NCBI GenBank assembly: GCA_945871905.1
Contig: CAMBXL010000003.1
Location: forward strand, 62,001-126,000
Source of the DNA: Chitinophaga pinensis
GTDB taxonomy: Bacteria > Bacteroidota > Bacteroidia > NS11-12g > UBA955
Direction of reading: 5' to 3'
Length of the DNA: 64,000 bases
In this document: positions 59,363-64,000 of the stretch, piece by piece
Numbering within the stretch: the stretch's first letter is position 1
Layout: every line of letters starts with the position of its first letter
Notes under the pieces: generated by a model
What the model was told of the DNA's origin: nothing
Databases searched by the model: none
The model's input: only the letters and a program-made list of their open reading frames with translations
Program-made: the position numbers and the translations under genes

Positions 59363-60709
59363 CTATTGTAAAACGATTTTCTTAACTCCTACCACTTTGT
59401 TATTGGCATCGGAGATATAAAGGGTATATACACCTGCTCCACCCATCGTTTTAGCATCAATTACAAACTGTTGTTGATTGATAACCGATTGGAACACCTG
59501 TTGACCTGCTGTATTAACGATTTTAGCGGTATAAGTACCCATTGTGCTGTAGTTCCCATTATCAATTATGACTTGGGTGCTACTTGGGTTAGGATATACC
59601 TTTACCGTGTTGTAAACAGGGTTACTTAAACTACTTGTATTAACCTTGATGTAAAGAGTATCTCGGGTACTTGTGATACAGGTATCATTAACCGTTAACA
59701 TTGCAACAACTGAAGTGTCTTTACAAGTGTTTTTGGTAGCGATTACTCGGAATAGTTGTTCGTGGTTTTTGACTTTTATGTTGTTAACTGTCAATTTTTT
59801 TGATGTAACTCCCGAATAGAACGAACTTGAGGGAATATTAACCCATCCAAGATTTGATTGATTAGATTGCCATTGGTAAGAAGATGTTGTATCATTAGCT
59901 AATGTATTAAATTGAACTTGTCCGTTGATTGATGATGATTTACTTGTTGGTTCTGTGGAAATAGATAATTTACATCCATAATATAAATCCTTTATTTCTG
60001 ATGCAGATAGTGCACGATTCCAAATTCCGATATCATCTAATTTGCCATTATAAAATTGACCACTTGATGCCCCAAATCCACAAACTGCATTTGTATTATA
60101 TCCACCTATAGATAAATTTGCATTGCAAGAATTTGCAATAATCTTATTTGAAAAAACAATTGTTGACTCCTTCACGCCATCAACATAAATACACATTGAA
60201 TCAGGTGAATATGTAGCCACAATAAATATCCAACTACCTTTGTTAACTATACTATTACTGCATATTCCTTTATCTCCAGAAGGACTTAAATTTGAAAAAT
60301 ACAAAGCCGCTTTATTTTTTTGATTACAAAAATTACCATTAATAGTAAATTGTGGTTGACCATATGGTTGTCCAAAAATAAAACGTTGCTCACCTCCAAA
60401 ATCATTTGAAGTATTTATCCATGCACATAAAGTTCCAGTTAATGAAGTAAGGCTGGATTTATATGGAATATCAATATATGATGAGATGGAATTATCTAAT
60501 AAAATCGCATTTGTATTACTACCATACCTATCACTAGTTAATGCTGCACCATAGATTGTTCCATTATTCCCATTTCCACTTACATCATTAGCATTGCCTG
60601 AAAACGGCCACCAACCCACCAAACCATTGCTTGGCACATAACTTGGCACCTGGGCATTGGCATTTAACAAAGTTCCTACAAGGAACATACTTAGTATTAT
60701 TTTTTTCAT
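59363..60709 (-). CDS. Secreted LamG-domain protein with T9SS type A sorting domain
   Basis: 448 residues with a signal peptide (KKIILSMFLVGTLLNANAQ). 'GLVGWWPFSGNANDVSGNGN' starts a LamG/concanavalin-like lectin domain (about 30-245) that ends 'GKLDDIGIWNRALSASEI'. An Ig-like segment follows ('YQWQSNQSNLGWVNI'), and the last 75 residues (VKVYPNPSSTQVIID to KKIVLQ) form a type A Por-secretion sorting domain. It is expected to be exported through the type IX system and attached to or released from the cell surface; ligand unknown. About 500 bases without genes lie upstream. Confidence 0.9.
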   Translation of the reverse strand: MKKIILSMFLVGTLLNANAQVPSYVPSNGLVGWWPFSGNANDVSGNGNNGTIYGAALTSDRYGSNTNAILLDNSISSYIDIPYKSSLTSLTGTLCAWINTSNDFGGEQRFIFGQPYGQPQFTINGNFCNQKNKAALYFSNLSPSGDKGICSNSIVNKGSWIFIVATYSPDSMCIYVDGVKESTIVFSNKIIANSCNANLSIGGYNTNAVCGFGASSGQFYNGKLDDIGIWNRALSASEIKDLYYGCKLSISTEPTSKSSSINGQVQFNTLANDTTSSYQWQSNQSNLGWVNIPSSSFYSGVTSKKLTVNNIKVKNHEQLFRVIATKNTCKDTSVVAMLTVNDTCITSTRDTLYIKVNTSSLSNPVYNTVKVYPNPSSTQVIIDNGNYSTMGTYTAKIVNTAGQQVFQSVINQQQFVIDAKTMGGAGVYTLYISDANNKVVGVKKIVLQ

Positions 60710-61209
60710 ATTTTTTAATAAACTGATACAATATTAACCTTAAATCTATTCTTTAAAAAATAAATCAACCAAAGGAAGGTCAGAGAAGGTGAAAGCACAA
60801 CTTACTCATATGAAAGGATAGATTCATCATGTTATATTATATCGTAAAATCTATCAATTGGTTTAAACCTAAAACCCACCAAAATCCACCTGTCCAGCAA
60901 ACTAAACACCCCAAGCAATCTTTATCTATTTGTTTTATAGAGTATTATGTAATCTATTAGGGGTTGTGGGTTGTATTTTGGGTCATTAAAATTATTCGAG
61001 CCCAGTCCCGATAGCTAATTGACTATGTATGTCCCGATTATTATCTTGAGGGAGCAAAATTCAATTAAATGCACTTATTAAAATTTAAAAATAATGAATA
61101 TGTTACACGTAGCATTTTCCCTAGACCTAATGAATGGTAGAAAAACCAAAAGATATTTTACTGTGGATGTATAAAATTAAATAAAAATAGAAAATCCATA
61201 TAAGTTGCT
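60710..61209. other. Gene-poor stretch with tRNA-tail-like and palindrome fragments
   Basis: No convincing gene was found. At 60995-61005 TTCGAGCCCAG equals the T loop and 3' T stem of the tRNA-Asn; it is followed by two CCCGATA pieces (about 61006-61014 and 61032-61039) and then GAGGGAGCAA (61048-61057), which matches the tRNA acceptor end. A 26-codon open frame at 61094-61174 has no promoter and looks accidental. Confidence 0.5.
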
Positions 61210-61217
61210 TAAGTTTG
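61210..61217 (+). promoter_or_regulatory. -7 promoter box (TAAGTTTG) of the SOUL protein gene
   Basis: TAAGTTTG lies 27 bases before the ATG at 61245. No -33 element is recognisable at the normal distance. Confidence 0.45.
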
Positions 61218-61244
61218 TTATATATCATCATACCATTAATCCAA

Positions 61245-61832
61245 ATGAAAACAGCAATTATTATTATTTCTATTTTATTATTGATAGTCATCATACAGAT
61301 TTACATATCAAGAAGCACCCAACAAACAGAACAATACAGTTACAAGGTAATAAAAAATTATGACAAATTTGAGATTAGGAAATATGACTCCGCCTTGTTT
61401 TCAAGCGTAAAACTGAGTAAGAAAGGTTACAAAGAAAGTTCAAGTGAAGGTTTTGGTATATTGGCTGGGTATATTTTTGGAAATAATGAATCAAACGAAA
61501 AAATCGCCATGACCTCACCGGTAATGATGGAACTAGGAGATACTTCTAAAATGATGTTTATGGTTCCAAAAAATAAAAATTTGGAGAATTTGCCAAATCC
61601 CAAAAACAGTAAAATAGTATTCGAAAAACAGGAAGAAAAAATTTTTGCGGCCATTCGGTTTGATGGATGGGCAGATGATGAAAAAATTGAAAAATACAAG
61701 TCTATTTTAAGAGATGAATTAGAAAAAGAAAAAATAAATTTCGTAAATAAATTTCTTTTTCTAGGATATAATCCCCCTTATGAAGTCATGAATAGACGTA
61801 ATGAAGTTGTGGTTGAATTAATTAACTATTAG
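61245..61832 (+). CDS. SOUL family heme-binding protein
   Basis: About 195 residues from the ATG at 61245; ten extra codons upstream overlap the promoter region. An N-terminal membrane anchor (AIIIISILLLIVIIQIYI) is followed by the SOUL/p22HBP core: 'YKVIKNYDKFEIRKYDSALF', 'GFGILAGYIFGNNESNEKIA', 'MTSPVMMEL' and 'NPPYEVMNRRNEVVVEL'. Eukaryotic members bind heme; bacterial ones are widespread but uncharacterised. It stands alone, with block C downstream. Confidence 0.9.
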   Translation: MKTAIIIISILLLIVIIQIYISRSTQQTEQYSYKVIKNYDKFEIRKYDSALFSSVKLSKKGYKESSSEGFGILAGYIFGNNESNEKIAMTSPVMMELGDTSKMMFMVPKNKNLENLPNPKNSKIVFEKQEEKIFAAIRFDGWADDEKIEKYKSILRDELEKEKINFVNKFLFLGYNPPYEVMNRRNEVVVELINY

Positions 61833-61892
61833 TTGTAACTCATCAATTACCACTTCACTGTATTAAAACTTTAATTCTTCAATATTTTAAAG

Positions 61893-61981
61893 ATTGAATC
61901 ATTAATCATGGAGACAAAACTGCAACTTATTCCAATGAGGGGAGCAAAACAAAAAAGCATTCACGTCCGAGTGGATTTTTT
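61893..61981 (+). repeat. Non-coding block C: distant copy of blocks A and B with terminator hairpin
   Basis: CTGCAACTTATTCCAATGA followed by GGGGAGCA (GGGGAGC at 61939-61945) aligns with TTGCATCTTTTGTCAATAA plus GGGGAGCA of block B. The hairpin ATTCAC/GTGGAT (61959-61976) with a T run stands at the same place. Similarity is lower than between A and B. Confidence 0.5.
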
Positions 61982-62068
61982 CGATATAAATCATAAGTAT
62001 CACTCGATAGGCTCTTAGATATAAAAAATTGACTTTTAACAAACTAACAACCATTAAACAAATACTAC

Positions 62069-62599
62069 TTAGTATTTCACAATACTAATTACTCCTATTT
62101 CTGCGTTTTCTAATATTTGACGCCCATTAAGAAATTCTAGTTCGGCAATTAAACATGCCACAACAGGAATTGAACCTGCTTTTTTTATCAAATTTGAGGC
62201 CGCAACAAGTGTTCCTCCCGTTGCCAATACATCATCAAATAAGACAACCCTTTTTCCTGACGAGATTGCATCACAATGCATCTCTATTGTAGCCGTTCCA
62301 TATTCTAAATGATAAGTCTCTTGGTATGTTTTAGCAGGCAACTTTCCTGCTTTTCGCACCATCACAAATGGAACCTGCATTTTTGCTGCAATTGCCGCTC
62401 CTAATAAAAACCCTCTGCTTTCTATTCCTGCTATTACTTCTACATTGTAAGGTTGTAATAAGTCAACACTTTCTATTATAATTTCATTGATTAACTCTGG
62501 TTTTAAAAACAGTGTTGATATGTCTTTATATTGAATACCTACTTCAGGAAAGTCAGGTATGGTACGTATAGCCTCTTTTATCTTTTCGGTTAATGTCAT
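62069..62599 (-). CDS. apt: Adenine phosphoribosyltransferase
   Basis: About 176 residues from the ATG at 62599; seven further codons upstream overlap the cupin gene. 'IRTIPDFPEVGIQYKDISTL' is the Apt N-terminus, 'GIESRGFLLGAAIA' the hood region and 'VVLFDDVLATGGTLVAAS' the PRPP-binding loop. It makes AMP from adenine and PRPP. In this operon it sits downstream of MTA/SAH nucleosidase, whose product adenine it salvages. Confidence 0.96.
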   Translation of the reverse strand: MTLTEKIKEAIRTIPDFPEVGIQYKDISTLFLKPELINEIIIESVDLLQPYNVEVIAGIESRGFLLGAAIAAKMQVPFVMVRKAGKLPAKTYQETYHLEYGTATIEMHCDAISSGKRVVLFDDVLATGGTLVAASNLIKKAGSIPVVACLIAELEFLNGRQILENAEIGVISIVKY

Positions 62600-62600
62600 T

Positions 62601-63089
62601 TTATTGATGCAAATGCGCAATGATAGTGTGGTGTTGTGGGTATAACTCCATCAAAGTTTCTGCAGTATAAAGTTGAAAATCTGCAAAATCAAATCCTGGC
62701 GCAACCATACAAGCTGAAAGTGCATACGTATTATCCCCTATTACTTCTGCACCAAAAAGGGTGTTTTTAGGAATAACAACTTGCAATTGATGGCATTTAT
62801 CAAGTTCACTGCCTAATATTTCAGTTTTATGACTCCCATCTTCAAGCAATAAATGAATAGCCACTGGCGCGCCTTGTTGGTAAAGCCAAATTTCATCTGA
62901 CGCAATTTTATGAAATTTAGAAAACTTCCCTGAAGGCAATAAAAAGTATATGAGTGTCGTTAAATCTCGAGGTTCTCCATTAAGGTTTATTACCTTTTCA
63001 TTGCTTCGATAAGTTTCTCTATAATAACCCCCTTCTATGTGAGGCAGAAGTTGTAATTGATCGATTAGTTTCTGTATTTCTGTTGTCAT
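62601..63089 (-). CDS. Cupin (DUF985) family protein
   Basis: 162 residues. 'LPHIEGGYYRETYRS', 'TLIYFLLPSGKFSKFHKI', 'DEIWLYQQGAPVAIHLL' and 'CMVAPGFDFADFQLY' are the hallmarks of the DUF985 cupin family, whose role is unproven (epimerase-like or sugar-binding relatives exist). It begins one base inside the stop of mtnN and ends directly before apt, so it is translated as part of a salvage operon. Confidence 0.88.
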   Translation of the reverse strand: MTTEIQKLIDQLQLLPHIEGGYYRETYRSNEKVINLNGEPRDLTTLIYFLLPSGKFSKFHKIASDEIWLYQQGAPVAIHLLLEDGSHKTEILGSELDKCHQLQVVIPKNTLFGAEVIGDNTYALSACMVAPGFDFADFQLYTAETLMELYPQHHTIIAHLHQ

Positions 63090-63799
63090 TAATGGTTTGT
63101 GTTTAATAAAATTTGCTGAATTACTGCAAGTGAATTACCTGCAACTTCTGGCAAAAAGGCTTCAAAATTTTCAGGGGCTTCACTGTTGGCTTTGTCAGAT
63201 ATTGTACGCACCAAAATAAATGGGGTATTAAGTTTTTTACATACATAAGCAACTGAAGCTCCTTCCATATCCACAGCATCCCCTTGTAACTCTTCGTGCA
63301 TGTAACTATATGTTGTTTGTTCCTTATTGGTTATAAACTGATCGCCAGTAAGCACTCTGCCTATGTGAACACGATGAGCACATTGGGTTTTTTCGGCTAT
63401 GTCAAGCAATTGCTTATTTGAGTCAAAAAAACGCTGACCCGAATAAGGCACCTCACCACGTGGAAAACCCAAGCCACGACCATCCATATCATGTTGGACA
63501 GTATCTTGAGCGATTACAATATCACCAATCTGATAGTCAGGATTTAATGCTCCCGCCACACCAGTAAAAACAACAAATTTGGGTTGGTATAATATAAGTA
63601 AATACTGTGCAGTAAAAGCTGATGCAACTTTACCTACTCCGCTTATTGCTGTGACACAATGCTTGCCAAACAAATCTCCTTCAACAATAGAAATACCATA
63701 TTCTTCGCGATGAATCTGTTCGGTCATATTACTTATAACCGCATCGTATTCTTGCTGCATTGCACTGAGCAATAAAATCGATTTTTTTTCAGATTTCAT
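63089..63799 (-). CDS. mtnN: 5'-methylthioadenosine/S-adenosylhomocysteine nucleosidase
   Basis: 236 residues. 'ILLLSAMQQEYDAVISNMTE' (with the catalytic Glu), 'FTGVAGALNPDYQIGDIVI' and 'GDAVDMEGASVAYVC' (ribose-binding Met-Glu) followed by 'VRTISDKANSEA' (catalytic Asp) define the MTAN family. It hydrolyses MTA and SAH, releasing adenine. First of the mtnN-cupin-apt operon; the -7 box stands just upstream of the ATG. Confidence 0.95.
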   Translation of the reverse strand: MKSEKKSILLLSAMQQEYDAVISNMTEQIHREEYGISIVEGDLFGKHCVTAISGVGKVASAFTAQYLLILYQPKFVVFTGVAGALNPDYQIGDIVIAQDTVQHDMDGRGLGFPRGEVPYSGQRFFDSNKQLLDIAEKTQCAHRVHIGRVLTGDQFITNKEQTTYSYMHEELQGDAVDMEGASVAYVCKKLNTPFILVRTISDKANSEAPENFEAFLPEVAGNSLAVIQQILLNTNH

Positions 63800-63804
63800 T
63801 CGGG

Positions 63805-63812
63805 CAAATATA
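63805..63812 (-). promoter_or_regulatory. -7 promoter box (TATATTTG) abutting mtnN
   Basis: CAAATATA on the plus strand is TATATTTG on the minus strand, ending 5 bases before the ATG at 63799. The transcript would have a leader of at most a few bases. Confidence 0.55.
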
Positions 63813-63868
63813 CAAGTAAAAACATACGGCTTTTATAACTACTTGACATGCATTATTAAATGATTGGA

Positions 63869-64000
63869 TTAGTTATTTTTTTCACTTTTCCCATATTCAT
63901 TTTCCCAAAAAACTGCATTCTTTATCCCTAATTCAGTTGGACTGAAAACTGGGTCTTTACCTTCCTTTCTTTGTCTTTCAAAATCTTTAAAAGCAAGCAA
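63869..64000 (-). CDS. C-terminal end of an alanine/glycine:cation symporter (AGCS) family protein, truncated by window edge
   Basis: The last 43 codons of a minus-strand gene reading 'FERQRKEGKDPVFSPTELG', 'IKNAVFWENEY' and a TAA at 63869-63871. The R-x-R-K-E-G-K-D-P-x-F pattern followed by 'lgI.na..WE' is the cytoplasmic tail I recognise from sodium:alanine symporters of Bacteroidota. The membrane part lies beyond the window, so the assignment rests on the tail. Confidence 0.6.
   Translation of the reverse strand: MLAFKDFERQRKEGKDPVFSPTELGIKNAVFWENEYGKSEKNN

Noticed and set aside
57661-61060. Complete integrative island at tRNA-Asn
   Set aside because: Only fragments of the tRNA end are repeated; there is no integrase, relaxase or other mobility gene between them, so it is kept as a possibility only in the findings.
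61094-61174. 26-codon open frame in the gene-poor stretch
   Set aside because: No promoter, no hydrophobic or motif pattern, and of a length expected by chance.

Overview
The window looks like chromosomal DNA of a Bacteroidota bacterium, probably a free-living aerobic relative of Flavobacteriia, Sphingobacteriia or Chitinophagia. The DNA is AT-rich. Many genes are preceded by the Bacteroidota -7 promoter box TAnnTTTG instead of a Shine-Dalgarno sequence. Three secreted proteins end in type IX secretion sorting domains (two type A, one gliding-associated type B). Family-typical genes include a TonB-system cluster, a secreted protein of the 'asparagine synthetase B' label family, DUF1573, a bacterial PcrB-type ether-lipid synthase and a GlsA/GlsB-like aminolipid pair. 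Nothing in the sequence gives a species name.

Layout. 1-7.2 kb: tail of a GNAT acetyltransferase, a periplasmic M16 protease, radA, and an ExbB-membrane protein-ExbD-ExbD operon. 7.3-19.5 kb: a TonB-domain gene broken by an in-frame stop, a 1.9-kilo-residue secreted PKD/Ig-like protein, a repeat-rich non-coding stretch, lysS, a second giant surface protein, and a relic of a dps gene. 19.6-24 kb: a tripartite efflux pair (TolC, HlyD/MacA) and a CrtI-type carotenoid desaturase. 24-32 kb: a colinear set of VWA membrane protein, radical SAM/SPASM enzyme, glycosyltransferase fusion, acyl-CoA synthetase and MraY/WecA-type transferase, suggestive of an envelope or surface-glycan function. 32-40 kb: fabD, yjbR-like, ftcD, two PspC/LiaF-like genes and a class II ribonucleotide reductase. 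39.7-45 kb: pcrB, a polytopic membrane protein with no standard start codon, purK-purE, DUF3109, SprT-like. 45-47 kb: small accessory genes between repeats and an HTH regulator. 47-57.4 kb: secreted protein of unknown role, crcB, an rfbD-like reductase, DUF1573, an M13 protease, leucyl aminopeptidase, pdxA, 3-hydroxyanthranilate dioxygenase and the glsA/glsB-like pair. 57.4-62 kb: a tRNA-Asn gene surrounded by a broken tRNA copy, repeated tRNA-tail-like blocks with terminators, tiny membrane proteins, a GIY-YIG protein and a LamG T9SS cargo. 62-64 kb: an mtnN-cupin-apt purine and methylthioadenosine salvage operon and the tail of an amino-acid:cation symporter.

Most of the window is ordinary housekeeping. 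The least explained parts are the decaying tRNA-Asn neighbourhood (57.5-62 kb), the repeat-bounded accessory pair at 45.6-46.6 kb with the neighbouring regulator and its inverted repeats, the VWA-radical SAM-glycosyltransferase operon, and the large number of genes whose promoter box sits almost on the start codon, which predicts leaderless or nearly leaderless mRNAs. All calls come from reading the sequence and recalling family features; no database search was possible.
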